Of a DNA stretch of 64,000 bases, positions 8,550 through 18,212 are shown in pieces. Origin of the DNA: Methanobrevibacter sp. TMH8 (GTDB lineage Archaea; Methanobacteriota; Methanobacteria; Methanobacteriales; Methanobacteriaceae); contig NZ_JAHLZE010000038.1 in NCBI RefSeq assembly GCF_020148105.1, positions 62,001-126,000 of the forward strand, in the 5' to 3' direction. A program made the position numbers and the translations under genes. Every line of letters begins with the position of its first letter. Position 1 is the stretch's first letter. The notes below the pieces were generated by a model that saw nothing but the letters and a program-made list of their open reading frames with translations, did no database searches and was not told the origin of the DNA.

Positions 8550-9461
8550 ATAGACTACTCTGAAAGAGATAAAAAAGGAAAAAAAGCAGCGCGTATTGGA
8601 ATAGCTGGAAATGTATTTTTAACTATTTTTAATATTACTGTAGGGATATTTTCTGGAAGTTTCGCTCTTGTAGCTGAAGGAGCTCATACATTATCAGATA
8701 TAGCTACTTCTGTTATAGCTTATATTGGATTTAAAATAGGTCAAAAACCACCAGATAAAGAACATCCTTTAGGCCATGGTAGAGCAGAAGCTATAGCAGG
8801 CCTTGTTATAGTTATCTTTTTAGCATTCATAGCTTATGAAATACTAACTGTTGCTATAGAAAGACTATTTTTTGGAGGAGAAATTGGAATTCCTAGCTAT
8901 TTAGCTGGTATAATGGCATTTTTTGGAATAATAATCAATATAATAATGAGTAGATATATTATAAATCTTGGAAAGAAAATAAACAGCCCAGCAATTGTAG
9001 CTGATGGGAAACATCAACAAATGGATATACTTTCATGTATAGCAATATTAATCAGTGTAATTCTTTCACAATTTGGATATACCTTTTTAGACCCATTAGT
9101 AGGATTTTTAATAGGTTTGTTTGTGTTAAAAGCAGCATATGATGTTGGAAAGGACAACATAAATAATATAATGGGAAAATTACCTTCAAAAGAGCTTATT
9201 TGTGAAATAAAAAGAATAGCTAATTCTGTTGAAGGAGTTTATGGAGTTCACAGTATTAGGGTTAATTATTTTGGATCATATGCAACATTGGCTTTACATG
9301 TTGAAGTTGATCCTGATTTATCACTAAAAGAAGCTCATAAAATTTCACATCAAGTTCAAAATAAATTAACAGATAAAATAAATATTATCCAATTAGTTAT
9401 AGCTCATGCATGTCCATATGATGCAGATTATGACCATGAAGAACCATTGGATAAAATGTGA
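8550..9461 (+). CDS. Cation diffusion facilitator family transporter, ATA start proposed
   Basis: A 303-residue membrane exporter of divalent metal ions (zinc, iron or manganese) driven by proton antiport. The two metal-site HxxxD motifs are present: HTLSD in TM2 and HQQMD in TM5. The C-terminal cytoplasmic domain (VEGVYGVHSIRV, ALHVEVDP) is complete. The frame has no ATG, GTG or TTG before 8913, which would remove the first four transmembrane segments and the first metal motif. The ribosome-binding site AAAGGAG (8535-8541) is followed after 8 bases by ATA at 8550, the spacing used by neighbouring genes, so I place the start there. An out-of-frame ATG at 8542 ends after three codons. A 1-base indel near the start is the alternative. 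Confidence 0.85.
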   Translation: MDYSERDKKGKKAARIGIAGNVFLTIFNITVGIFSGSFALVAEGAHTLSDIATSVIAYIGFKIGQKPPDKEHPLGHGRAEAIAGLVIVIFLAFIAYEILTVAIERLFFGGEIGIPSYLAGIMAFFGIIINIIMSRYIINLGKKINSPAIVADGKHQQMDILSCIAILISVILSQFGYTFLDPLVGFLIGLFVLKAAYDVGKDNINNIMGKLPSKELICEIKRIANSVEGVYGVHSIRVNYFGSYATLALHVEVDPDLSLKEAHKISHQVQNKLTDKINIIQLVIAHACPYDADYDHEEPLDKM

Positions 9462-9544
9462 ACCTCTGAAAAATCAAAACAAAAATAGGAAAAAAGAAAA
9501 AATAATTAAACCTTATTAAATTAAGGAAATAATAAATGTGAAAA

Positions 9545-9629
9545 CGCCGGGAGGGGGATTTGAACCCCCGAGATCCAAGGGATCATTGGATTAGCAGTCC
9601 AACGCCGTACCAGGCTGGGCCATCCCGAC
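9545..9629 (-). tRNA. tRNA-Ser(GCU)
   Basis: An 85-nt class II tRNA. The acceptor arms GTCGGGA and TCCCGGC pair with one G-U, followed by discriminator G and no encoded CCA. The anticodon GCT reads from plus-strand AGC at 9593-9595 within a 5-bp anticodon stem. A variable arm of about 14 bases and the T-loop GGTTCAAATCC are present. It decodes AGC/AGU serine codons. No intron. Confidence 0.93.
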
Positions 9630-9994
9630 ATACTGATTTTAAAAGAAAATTTTATATTAATTTTATTAAATTAATTTTAATAATTGTCTAATTTATTTAA
9701 TAATAATATAAATCACTAATATTTTAACTAATTGACCTTTATAATTAATTAGTTATAATAATTAAAATAGCATTCCAATATTTGTATTATTCTACTTATA
9801 AACCTTTTCTATTTTATTCTCTAAATTTATAAAAAATCATGAAAAACTTGATAAATAAACAAGAAAATCATGAAAAATATATTCTAAAATAATCATTAAA
9901 ATATTAGATAAATAGAAAAATACACTATAGTATTAATCGATTCTAATTAAAGAAATTATAATCATAAAATGGCATGTCCAGAAGTGGACAAATT
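9630..9994. other. Spacer between the tRNA and SRP RNA genes
   Basis: AT-rich with no open frame of note. It should contain the tRNA-Ser promoter (AT-rich tract near 9640-9660 on the minus strand). At 9975-9990 a perfect hairpin TGTCCA-gaag-TGGACA lies just beyond the SRP RNA 3' region and may mark its end or processing. Confidence 0.45.
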
Positions 9995-10286
9995 TCAATA
10001 ACAACAGTACTCTCGAAAATCAACTCCGCCCCGCTACTCTACAAGCATCAAGTGTTAATGGTAGAGCTGCTCCTTTCCAGGCCTGACACGTTTCCAAAAT
10101 AAACATAATTAACCTTAACCCTCCAGTTAAGATTTTATGACCATTAATCCTGTAGGACGAGGTTTCTATATCAATTTTCAAGGCTGTTATTAAATCCAAA
10201 TGCCGCCTTCTGAACTTCAACTGCACCTAAGGGGGTGTGTGCTTACAGAGGACCCCTAACCCTCCAGTCTAGCCAATAACAATATT
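9995..10286 (-). ncRNA. ffs: Signal recognition particle (7S) RNA
   Basis: A GC-rich island of about 290 bases in very AT-rich surroundings. On the minus strand the SRP54-binding helix 8 is recognisable: GTGTCAGGCCTGG, AAAGGAGCAGCTC (plus 10058-10092). The 5' part GGCTAGACTGGAGGG...TCCTCTGTAAG (plus 10242-10273) corresponds to the Alu-domain helices 2-4 of archaeal 7S RNA. The ends are estimated from helix 1 pairing (CAATA with TATTG) and may be off by 10-15 bases. A TATA-like TTTATATAA lies near 10296-10305. The RNA binds SRP19 and SRP54 and targets membrane and secreted proteins. Confidence 0.9.
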
Positions 10287-10556
10287 GTTTTTAATATTAT
10301 ATAAATGTTTTTAATAAATAAAAAAATCATAGATTTTTTGACTTTAAAAAACAAAAGAATAAAAAACTACTAAAATAAAAAAATAAGAAAATTAAAGATT
10401 TTATAATTTGATAAAATAAGAAAATTTTTCAAAAACAAATATTTTAAAACAAATATTTTATATTAATATTTTACATCAATATTTATCTAAAAATAGTAAT
10501 ATGAATAATAAACATTAACCTCTTTTCAAATAATCTTTCCAAAAAAATACTAAATA

Positions 10557-11195
10557 TTAATTTTTATCCAAAAATAGGTCTAAATCAAAAGTATAAACCA
10601 TTGATAAAAAGAATATATAGATCAATATAGTAAATATAACAAGTCTTTCAGTTAAACCAATAATATTTAAACCAAAGCTTAAAGATAAAGGAGTTAAAAA
10701 TCCAAATAAAACTGTTAAAATAGCTAAAATTAAGGATATTAATCCTAATGCCTTAAATTTATCTTTTAAAAATCCAAATGCTATAAAAAATTGATATGAA
10801 ATTGTTAATACAACTACAATCCCGGTTATAATTATATGCATCATATTTTGAAAATTGATGGCAGTTTTATCTACAGATAGAGGGAAGAAAGCAAATCCAA
10901 TAAATGAAATTACAGACATTATAAGTAATAATGAACATCCTATTTTGATTAAATTATTATTTCCCCTAAAAAATTTTACAACCATTCCAATTGAAAAAAA
11001 TATTAAAAATAAACCATAGAAAAAAGTAAAAATAGAGAGTAATTCAACATTTGGACTTCCTACTGCAGTTAAGGTACTAATATCAGTAGTTATTGGGTTA
11101 TATCCTTCCCAAATAATCTGACCCAAAAATACATGAAAAAAATAAAAAATTGTAGCAATCATACCAAATGGCATTAAAAATTTCTCAAAATCCAT
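10557..11195 (-). CDS. DUF998-like integral membrane protein
   Basis: A 212-residue protein with about six hydrophobic segments. The opening (GMIATIFYFFHVFLGQIIWEGYNP followed by DISTLTAVGSPN) resembles DUF998 family proteins, whose first extracellular loop usually carries a similar DLS/Pro-Asn pattern. The family is found in archaea and bacteria without a settled function. It stands alone, about 270 bases from the SRP RNA and 220 from the CBS gene. Confidence 0.7.
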   Translation of the reverse strand: MDFEKFLMPFGMIATIFYFFHVFLGQIIWEGYNPITTDISTLTAVGSPNVELLSIFTFFYGLFLIFFSIGMVVKFFRGNNNLIKIGCSLLLIMSVISFIGFAFFPLSVDKTAINFQNMMHIIITGIVVVLTISYQFFIAFGFLKDKFKALGLISLILAILTVLFGFLTPLSLSFGLNIIGLTERLVIFTILIYIFFLSMVYTFDLDLFLDKN

Positions 11196-11419
11196 TTTAA
11201 TATTCCCAAAAAAATTTTAATATTAATTCAAAAAATAATATTTTTAAAAATCTAAAATTTGATTATATTTATTAATTTATATGGATTTTTCCCATATAAA
11301 CTAAAATAATTAAAACATTAAATCAGCTACTAAAGTTAAATAAATTAAATAAATAAAATCTCAAACTAATAAAATTTCTATATAATTCTTAATAAAAAAT
11401 TTATTTAATCAAATTAAAA

Positions 11420-11818
11420 TTATTTAAGTGCTTTTATAATATCGCCATCAGATATAATTCCAATAAGTTTATTATTCTCTATAACAGGAAGTTGATTTAT
11501 AATACTTCCATCAGGAGCATTATCTTCCATTGCACGAATTGCATCATATAAAAACTCATCAGGACCAACTGAAGCTACATCTTCAACCATTACACTTGAA
11601 ACCTTAGTTCCTAATTTATATTTATCTAATACTAAATTATAACCTAAATCTGTAGCAGTAACTATTCCAATCATATCTTTTGAATCATTGAGAACAGGCA
11701 ATGCACTTACCTTATGCTTCATCAATTTTTCAAATGCAAATACTACTTCTTCATCGGCAGTTGTTGTGAAAACATCTTTAGTCATCACATCTCTAATCTT
11801 TATCTTTTTCAACATCAC
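11420..11818 (-). CDS. Two-CBS-domain protein
   Basis: A 132-residue protein made almost entirely of a CBS pair (Bateman module): [18 protein letters not shown]...[17 protein letters not shown], then [16 protein letters not shown]...[16 protein letters not shown]. Such modules bind adenine nucleotides and sense energy state. Translation begins at GTG 11818 or ATG 11815, inside the end of the 2-phosphoglycerate kinase gene (26-base overlap), so the two are translationally coupled. It may act on that kinase, but this is inference from the overlap. Confidence 0.85.
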   Translation of the reverse strand: MMLKKIKIRDVMTKDVFTTTADEEVVFAFEKLMKHKVSALPVLNDSKDMIGIVTATDLGYNLVLDKYKLGTKVSSVMVEDVASVGPDEFLYDAIRAMEDNAPDGSIINQLPVIENNKLIGIISDGDIIKALK

Positions 11819-12710
11819 TTATCCCTCCATAAGTTTCAGTAATATGTTTAATTATTGAATCAATTGTAGTTACAACATCAATATTTTCAATAGCTGGAAC
11901 TTCAAATTTTCTTGCTTGAGATTCAAAATATTTATGAGTTTTTCTTATTGCAAAAAAATTATCTAAGTATCTTTGTAATGGCCGTCTAGCCCACATTTGT
12001 CTACATCGTGAGTAAAATCTACCTTTATGAATCTCTTTATCCTGTAAAGTAAGTACAAACATTACAACATTATCTTTTTCCATTAGTTCCTCTTTAATAA
12101 ATCCTGGAACAATATGAACGCCTTCAATAACTATACTTATTCCTTCTTTTAAAGATCTTTCAATAACAGCATCTATTCCAACACTTACAGTATCAACATG
12201 ATCCCTAAAACCTGCTAAAACATCATCAAATTCAGGAGGGGGTTGAACCCTCATTCCTTTATATGCTGTAAAGCTTGATTCATGAATAACTGGACTTAAT
12301 TCCTTAGATACAATTTTACGCATAACTTCACGAATCATATCAGTACTTATCATATTTCTAATACCTAAACGATTAGCTATTTCAAAAGCTATTGAAGAAG
12401 TTCCAACACCAGAAGCTCCTCCAATTAATATAATCAGAGGTTCAGTTCCTTTTTTTATTTTTCTCCAAGAAATATATTTTTCAGCTATCTCAGAATCCTC
12501 TTCTCTTAAATCTTCGACTATAAGTTCAACTAATTCATCAATAGTAATGAGACTTATATTATTTTCTATAAGTTTAGATTCAATACAAGAAGCAAACGCA
12601 TAAGCTTTATTAGGACCCATTTCAGCTCTTGTTAGAGATCTTGAAAGAACTCCTTTAGAAAATGGTTCAGTGTATATCTTTCCACTAACTTCACCTTGTA
12701 TCATAATCAT
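11793..12710 (-). CDS. pgk2: 2-phosphoglycerate kinase
   Basis: A 305-residue kinase that makes 2,3-bisphosphoglycerate from 2-phosphoglycerate and ATP, the first step to cyclic 2,3-diphosphoglycerate, a solute and phosphate store of Methanobacteriales. An ATP-cone domain occupies about residues 1-85 ([21 protein letters not shown]), followed by the P-loop variant [10 protein letters not shown] (about 97-106) and the [10 protein letters not shown] and EGVHIVPG elements. The ATG at 12710 has AGGTGAT at standard spacing. It overlaps a CBS gene downstream. Length agrees with the family. Confidence 0.88.
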   Translation of the reverse strand: MIMIQGEVSGKIYTEPFSKGVLSRSLTRAEMGPNKAYAFASCIESKLIENNISLITIDELVELIVEDLREEDSEIAEKYISWRKIKKGTEPLIILIGGASGVGTSSIAFEIANRLGIRNMISTDMIREVMRKIVSKELSPVIHESSFTAYKGMRVQPPPEFDDVLAGFRDHVDTVSVGIDAVIERSLKEGISIVIEGVHIVPGFIKEELMEKDNVVMFVLTLQDKEIHKGRFYSRCRQMWARRPLQRYLDNFFAIRKTHKYFESQARKFEVPAIENIDVVTTIDSIIKHITETYGGISDVEKDKD

Positions 12711-13284
12711 TTAATCACCTGAAAAAGAAGATAAAAATATGATTCATATATTTTAATATATATTTTTAATATATTTTAATATTAATTTTATATATTTTAT
12801 ATATATTAATATATCTCAACTTTTTATAATTTTAATATAAATCTTACAAACAGCTTCTTCAATAAAAATTTTACTATATAAACCTTATAAACAGTTTCTT
12901 CAATAAAAACCTTTCCAATAAAAGTTATTCTGAATAACCAGGTATTTTAATTATATTTTTCTTAAATAAATACTTTTTCAAAGAAAATTATTTTCAATAA
13001 ATTTTCAATAAATAACTATAAAATAGCAATAAAATATTAAACCACTTAAATATTTTTAATAGTTCATTATTTTTAAATCTAAAGATAAGAATTATCTATT
13101 AATATTTTTTCCCGAATTATATTATATGAACAAAGCATTTAATATAATTTTTTATTTAATTTTTATAGTAAATATTTTATATATATTTTAAGAAGTCGAT
13201 ATTTAAAATAAAAAGAATAAAACACATAAAAAGAATAAAAAAATAGAAAAGAATGAAAATAGAATAAAAATAAAAAATAAAATT
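12711..13284. other. Intergenic region upstream of pgk2 with repeats and a palindrome
   Basis: No gene. A 21-base direct repeat with one mismatch (core CAGCTTCTTCAATAAAA) lies at 12848-12868 and 12889-12909. A 15-base inverted repeat GTTATTC-T-GAATAAC lies at 12924-12938. Both are 140-230 bases upstream of pgk2 and could be binding sites. The right end (about 13197-13280) is A-rich and gives T-tracts on the minus strand after the MFS gene. Confidence 0.5.
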
Positions 13285-14796
13285 CTAAGAATTATTGTTC
13301 ATTTTAGTATTAGATTTCATTCCAACTAAAGAAGCAAATACAGCTATTATACAAAGCATAGTAGCAATTATACATGCAATTTGAGAACTTTGTGTAAGTA
13401 ATGGGTAGTATTTCGGAACAATCTGAACTGAACCCATGACTATAGCAAAAATCACAGTTAGCATACCTAAACTCATCGTTTGACCAATAACTCGAACAGT
13501 TGAAACTGTTGCAGAAGCAATAGGGGCAAATTTTCTTGAAACTGATCCCATTATAGAGTTTGTATTTGGTGATGAGAAAATACCATAACCAATTCCTTGT
13601 AAAATCATAGCTATGATAATTACACTTAAAGGAGTGCCTTTATCTAAAAATATCAATATAAAGATAGCTACTGTAACAAATCCCATACCTATGGCAGCTA
13701 ATTTCTGAGGTTCAATTTTATCTGAAAGATTTCCTGAAAATGGTGCTATAATTGCCATTAATGCAGGAGTAACAATAAGAATAAGCCCTGTTGTTTGAGG
13801 ATCCATACCTTCAATATATTGTAAATGATAATTCAATATATAAGTTACCACAAATGTAGCTAAATAGCTAATAAGAGCAGCTAAAGAAGAGGATGAAAAT
13901 CTAACATTTTTAAAAAGTTCAACATGGAAAACTGGGAATTTTTGTCTTAATTCCCAAATACCAAATCCTATTAATAGAGCTATTCCAATAATTGTTAAAA
14001 TTAGCCCGTTTAGTTCATTCAATATTGTGAATCCATACATGAATAATAATATACCTGCTGAATATATTATGGTTCCAGAAAAATCAAATGGATCATTTTC
14101 ACCAGTAATCCATTCATCTTTAACTTTCCACACAGCTAAAATCAAAGGTATGAAAAGTAATGGAATTATAACATAAAAAATACTTTGCCAACCAAGATTT
14201 TTAGTCAGTATACCTCCTAAAACTGGAGCTAAAGTCAACCCAATATAAACACTAGAAATAGTTAATCCAATACCTTTACCACGTTCTTGAGGAGGCAGTG
14301 CTTCAGTTACTAGTGCAAAACCTGCAACATTTAACATAGCTGCAGCTATTCCTTGAATTATTCTAAAGAATATCAAAGAGTATGCTGAAAACGAAAAAGT
14401 AGCTCCAACACTACCTATTAAAAATACTAATATTCCTATAATAAAAAATTTTTTTAATCCATATTTACCAGATAATTTACCAAAAGGAACTGAAAATACA
14501 GCTATAGTGAGCAAAAATGATGTGGCTAACCAATTTTGAAGTATAGCATCAATAACAAATTGATTAGCTATGGATGGAATAGCTACAGCTATTGCAGAAG
14601 TTGAAAAGGCAGTTATAAATGAAGTAAATGCTGCTAAAAATACAATCAATGTCTTAGAAGAAGATTTTTTCAAAACACCTTCACCTAAATCAACATTATC
14701 AACTTTAGTCCCACTAAATTCTTTAGCAACATTGCCAATTTTAGTCTTATTGGCTTCTTTATCGATATTATCCTTATTATCCTTATTTTCATCCAT
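13285..14796 (-). CDS. MFS drug transporter, DHA2 (EmrB/QacA) type
   Basis: A 503-residue major facilitator exporter with about 14 predicted membrane segments, as in the 14-TM DHA2 drug:H+ antiporters. A hydrophilic N-terminal tail of about 48 residues precedes TM1. Family motifs visible: FGKLSGKYGLKKFF (motif A-like, between TM2 and TM3) and LAPVLGGILTKNLGWQSIF (motif C region). It begins 10 bases after the stop of the phosphoesterase gene, so the two form an operon. Substrate unknown. Confidence 0.88.
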   Translation of the reverse strand: MDENKDNKDNIDKEANKTKIGNVAKEFSGTKVDNVDLGEGVLKKSSSKTLIVFLAAFTSFITAFSTSAIAVAIPSIANQFVIDAILQNWLATSFLLTIAVFSVPFGKLSGKYGLKKFFIIGILVFLIGSVGATFSFSAYSLIFFRIIQGIAAAMLNVAGFALVTEALPPQERGKGIGLTISSVYIGLTLAPVLGGILTKNLGWQSIFYVIIPLLFIPLILAVWKVKDEWITGENDPFDFSGTIIYSAGILLFMYGFTILNELNGLILTIIGIALLIGFGIWELRQKFPVFHVELFKNVRFSSSSLAALISYLATFVVTYILNYHLQYIEGMDPQTTGLILIVTPALMAIIAPFSGNLSDKIEPQKLAAIGMGFVTVAIFILIFLDKGTPLSVIIIAMILQGIGYGIFSSPNTNSIMGSVSRKFAPIASATVSTVRVIGQTMSLGMLTVIFAIVMGSVQIVPKYYPLLTQSSQIACIIATMLCIIAVFASLVGMKSNTKMNNNS

Positions 14797-14806
14797 TAAA
14801 ACTACC

Positions 14807-15508
14807 TCATTTTAATTCAACAAAATTAGCTATAATATTGTTATTGTTATCAATTTCTATTAAAGAGCCATACCCATCTTCAAGCATTCCAGGATTGACT
14901 ATAATAGTATTATCAATCATGTCAAAACCTCTCGATTCATGAATATGACCACAGAAATTTAAACGAGGTTGATATTCTTCAATAATTTTCCTAACACCCC
15001 AACTTCCAACATGACCCCCATCTGCAATTTTATCTGTTTCAGTATCCTTAGGAGGAGCATGTGTAACTAAAATAGAAATTTTTCCATAAGGAAAATTATC
15101 AGTTGTTTCTTTAACAGAATCAATGTTTTTTGATTCCATCACCGATTTTATAGAATTATATAGAGTTTCTTCATCAAATTCTCTAGGAGTATCAAATGGA
15201 GTAGGATTAGAACCTCCAAAACCATAAATAACTAAATTATCAAAATCAATAACATCTTCATGAACACAAATAGCCGGAGATTGATCAATCCTCTCAACTA
15301 CTCCCTCTGGATCACAATTTCCAGGAATAGCTACTATTGTAGAATCATAACTAGAAAGTTTATTAAAAAACTCTTCTACAAATTCTAATGGGCCAAAATT
15401 AGTTATATCTCCAGAAACTATTATAAGGTCAATGTCATTTTTTTCCAAGTAGCTATATAGTCCTTCATATTCCTTGCCATGAATGTCGCTTATGCCTAAT
15501 ATCTTCAA
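14807..15508 (-). CDS. Calcineurin-like metallophosphoesterase
   Basis: A 233-residue hydrolase with a two-metal active site. Motifs in order: GISDIHG (Asp8, His10), VSGDITNFG, IPGNCDPEG (Asn/Asp), VTHAPPKDT and FCGHIHES. This layout matches small archaeal YfcE/MJ0912-type phosphodiesterases, which cleave phosphodiesters in vitro; the natural substrate is unknown. It leads the operon with the MFS gene. Confidence 0.88.
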   Translation of the reverse strand: MKILGISDIHGKEYEGLYSYLEKNDIDLIIVSGDITNFGPLEFVEEFFNKLSSYDSTIVAIPGNCDPEGVVERIDQSPAICVHEDVIDFDNLVIYGFGGSNPTPFDTPREFDEETLYNSIKSVMESKNIDSVKETTDNFPYGKISILVTHAPPKDTETDKIADGGHVGSWGVRKIIEEYQPRLNFCGHIHESRGFDMIDNTIIVNPGMLEDGYGSLIEIDNNNNIIANFVELK

Positions 15509-15873
15509 AAAATCACCTCAATCAATTTTCTTTATATTTTATCTCTATTTATTTAATTTATTATAACATATTATTAAATTTTTACAAATAAAGTTAAAGA
15601 CAATAATTCTTATGTCTTTGTAAATATAAAAACAAGAATAAGTAAGAATAAAACTTAGTAAAAAATAAAATATATTCACTAACTAATGAAAAATATAAAG
15701 AAAATATAATAAAAATATAATTAAAATATAATGAAAAAATAATAAGAACAAAAATTGGAAATATTATAGAAATATTATTAAAATTAATAAATGAAATGAA
15801 ATAAAATATGAATAAAATAGTAATAAAATAGTAATAAAATAAAGATATAGATAAAAAATTAAATATTAAACTA

Positions 15874-16407
15874 TTACTCATTAAAGAAAGGAGCTATTTC
15901 TTTTAAACTCATTTTTATATTATCAGAATTTCCAAATAGAGCAAGAGTTGTATCATCCTCAAATTCTATTATAATATTATTATATTCAGCTATTTCTTGA
16001 ACACGATCTTCAGCTATTGGTTTTTTAAGATGAACCTTTGCAGACGAAAAACCTGGCGGAGCTCCTTCAATGAATTTAGAAGCTGTTTCTGGTTGTTTAT
16101 ATATTTCTTCTCCAAGATTAGCTCTTCTTAATTTATCAACCCATTCTTTATAATATTCTACATCTAAATTTTCAGCATATTCAAGAAGTTTATCTTGTAT
16201 ATCTGTAATAATAATATTTGCCCGATCAAATTCTTTAATCATGTCAGGATGAGACATATCTTTTTTGTAAAAATTAATAGAAGTTTTAAGAAGACTAATA
16301 TCTTTATTAATAGAATTAGGAATATCCAATCCTCTTTTTTTAAGATCCGTAAGAAGATCAACTAATATTAACCATGTTTGTTCAATTGGTAACAATAAAA
16401 TCACCAT
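15874..16407 (-). CDS. Conserved methanogen protein, DUF2096-like
   Basis: A 177-residue soluble protein, mostly helical in the first two thirds (IEQTWLILVDLLTDLKKRGLDIP, SINFYKK), with a beta-rich tail (IIIEFEDDTTLALFG). It resembles DUF2096, a family confined to methanogenic archaea as I recall it; I am not certain of the match. The start has no strong ribosome-binding site, and a start at a later codon such as LPIEQTW is possible. Not in an obvious operon. Function unknown. Confidence 0.75.
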   Translation of the reverse strand: MVILLLPIEQTWLILVDLLTDLKKRGLDIPNSINKDISLLKTSINFYKKDMSHPDMIKEFDRANIIITDIQDKLLEYAENLDVEYYKEWVDKLRRANLGEEIYKQPETASKFIEGAPPGFSSAKVHLKKPIAEDRVQEIAEYNNIIIEFEDDTTLALFGNSDNIKMSLKEIAPFFNE

Positions 16408-16632
16408 AAAATTCTATTGGATAAAATAATAAGTATAATAAGTATAATAATGCTAAAATATAATTAATATAGTTATATCAATATAACTAAATTATAATTA
16501 AACTATAATTAAACTTAATTAAATAGGTATTAATTTATAAATCATTTATGAAGATTTATAAATTAATCTGAATAATATATAAAACTAATTTTATTATTTT
16601 AAGTATTAAAAACTAGTTTTAAAAAGTTGAGT

Positions 16633-16902
16633 CTAGCTTAAATGCCCTTCTAATATTTTCAAAGTAGTATGATTTACTTTAGCATCTGCATCTTTTAATT
16701 CTTTTTTAATTTCTTCAATATTATCATAAGAATCTAAAAAAAGAACATGATGACTATCAGTTCCGGTAATATCTAAAATAGCTAATTCATCGTCGTCTTT
16801 TACTTCTCTTTTCTCAATTGTTGCTTTAAACTGTACATAAGGGCCATATTCTTTAGGAAGATCTTTAAATCTAAATATTCCTCCTAGTGTTGCTATAAAC
16901 AT
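16633..16902 (-). CDS. Small conserved methanogen protein, possibly DUF749
   Basis: An 89-residue soluble protein with alternating strands and helices: MFIATLGGIFRFKDLP, YVQFKATIEKRE, DELAILDITGTDSHHVLFLDSY, then a helical end. Well-formed codon usage and AAGGTGATG-type sequence before the start (plus 16906-16915) support a real gene. The pattern is what I recall for DUF749, a short methanogen family of unknown function, but I cannot confirm it. It stands alone. Confidence 0.75.
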   Translation of the reverse strand: MFIATLGGIFRFKDLPKEYGPYVQFKATIEKREVKDDDELAILDITGTDSHHVLFLDSYDNIEEIKKELKDADAKVNHTTLKILEGHLS

Positions 16903-17255
16903 CGTTCATCACCTTCTTATTTGATATTAATAATACTATTAATTAATTTAGTAACCATTAATATATAACTTTCTAAAAAATTTAAATAATTTAAAATAAT
17001 TTAAAATAATATTTTAATTAATTTTTATATTAAACTTTCTAATTAATTATTCTAATTTATATAATTAGTAATTAATTTATAAATTGTTATATATTTTTTG
17101 TTTTATTAGTATAAAAAATTATTGTATATATGTAGATTTACAAAATTTATAGAAATAAATATAGAATTTTAAAAAATATATTGAAAATAGCTAAATAAAG
17201 AAACAAAAAATAAAAAAATAAAAACTAAAAACTAAAAAATAAAAAATAAAAATTA
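16903..17255. other. Intergenic region downstream of hdrB
   Basis: AT-rich spacer holding the promoter of the 89-residue protein on its left. The right part, up to the hairpin at 17256-17270, is A-rich and gives T-tracts on the minus strand. No gene seen. Confidence 0.4.
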
Positions 17256-17270
17256 GTGGATATTATCCAC
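17175..17270 (-). terminator. Terminator of the hdrCB operon
   Basis: On the minus strand a hairpin GTGGAT-aat-ATCCAC (17256-17270) lies 10 bases after the hdrB stop and is followed by repeated T-tracts (TAATTTTTATTTTTTATTTT). Confidence 0.6.
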
Positions 17271-17280
17271 CATAATATAT

Positions 17281-18189
17281 TTATTCTCCACCAGTAACTC
17301 TGTCAGATTCTTCAACTATTTTTGCAAGAGCTGGAGCAGAGTCGATTAAATGAGAATCTAAAGTTAACTCGTCTGCACCTAATCCCATAGCTAATCCTAA
17401 TAATTGAGCTAAATGGAAAACAGGTATTCCGTAGTCAGTATTATACATTTTGTTTACTTCAGTTTGACCTACATCAAATTGTAAGTGACAGAATGGACAA
17501 ACATCTACAATTGCATCTACACCTGCAGCAGTCATGTTGTCGAGTTTTTCTTTAGTGAAACTTGCAGTTACATCAATATCTCTAGCTCTGAGACCTCCAC
17601 CTGCACCACAGCACATCATTTTGTCTTTATAAGGTACAGATTTAGCACCAGTAATTTCAACTAATTCATCTAAAATAGTTGGTTTTTCTGCATTATCAAT
17701 TTGAATTTCAGCAGATGGTCTTAAAAAGTGGCATCCATAATGGACAGCTACATTTAAATTTAATGGGTTGCTGACTAATTCAGAAAGTTTGTCTAAACCT
17801 ACATCATTGTATAAAATTTGAGCTAAATGTTTTACATCGATAGATCCTTTGAATTCCCTATCAGTTTCAGCTAATACTTCATTAATTTCATCTTTCATAT
17901 CAGCATCATGTTTTAACATGTGATTGGTTTCAAATAAGGATCCGAAACATCCATTACATTCAGTCATTATGTCTAAGTCCATATCTTCTGCAATAGTAAT
18001 ATTACGAGCAGCTATAGAAGCCCAGGTTTTTTTATCAAAAGAACCAAATACACCAGGAGCAGGACAACAGGAAGCTCCAGCCATGTCTTTAAGTTCTATA
18101 TCAAGATTATTAAATAAAATTCTTGTTGCTTTTTCAATACCAGGATAACGGTTGTTCATGATACAACCTAAGAAATATGCGATTTCCAT
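17281..18189 (-). CDS. hdrB: CoB-CoM heterodisulfide reductase subunit B
   Basis: A 302-residue catalytic subunit that reduces the CoM-S-S-CoB heterodisulfide at two noncubane [4Fe-4S] clusters, as part of the electron-bifurcating HdrABC-MvhADG complex. Both CCG domains are visible: CCPAPGVFGS with CNGCFGS in the first half, and HYGCHFLRPS, CCGAGGGLR and CPFCHLQF in the second. It begins 23 bases after the hdrC stop. hdrA and mvh are not in the window, as is usual in Methanobacteriales where hdrA and hdrBC lie apart. Confidence 0.96.
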   Translation of the reverse strand: MEIAYFLGCIMNNRYPGIEKATRILFNNLDIELKDMAGASCCPAPGVFGSFDKKTWASIAARNITIAEDMDLDIMTECNGCFGSLFETNHMLKHDADMKDEINEVLAETDREFKGSIDVKHLAQILYNDVGLDKLSELVSNPLNLNVAVHYGCHFLRPSAEIQIDNAEKPTILDELVEITGAKSVPYKDKMMCCGAGGGLRARDIDVTASFTKEKLDNMTAAGVDAIVDVCPFCHLQFDVGQTEVNKMYNTDYGIPVFHLAQLLGLAMGLGADELTLDSHLIDSAPALAKIVEESDRVTGGE

Positions 18190-18212
18190 TCTTTATTCCT
18201 CCAGTAAAAAAT

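Noticed and set aside
9975-9990. Hairpin TGTCCA/TGGACA as an attachment site next to the tRNA
   Set aside because: No integrase, no second copy and no foreign gene block; more likely linked to the SRP RNA 3' end.
10020-10226. A 68-codon open frame on the minus strand
   Set aside because: It lies inside the SRP RNA gene; helix 8 text is unmistakable and the frame is a by-product.
15594-15881. A 95-codon Phe/Ile/Tyr-rich open frame on the minus strand
   Set aside because: Low-complexity product of AT-rich intergenic DNA, overlapping the end of the 177-residue gene, with no ribosome-binding site.
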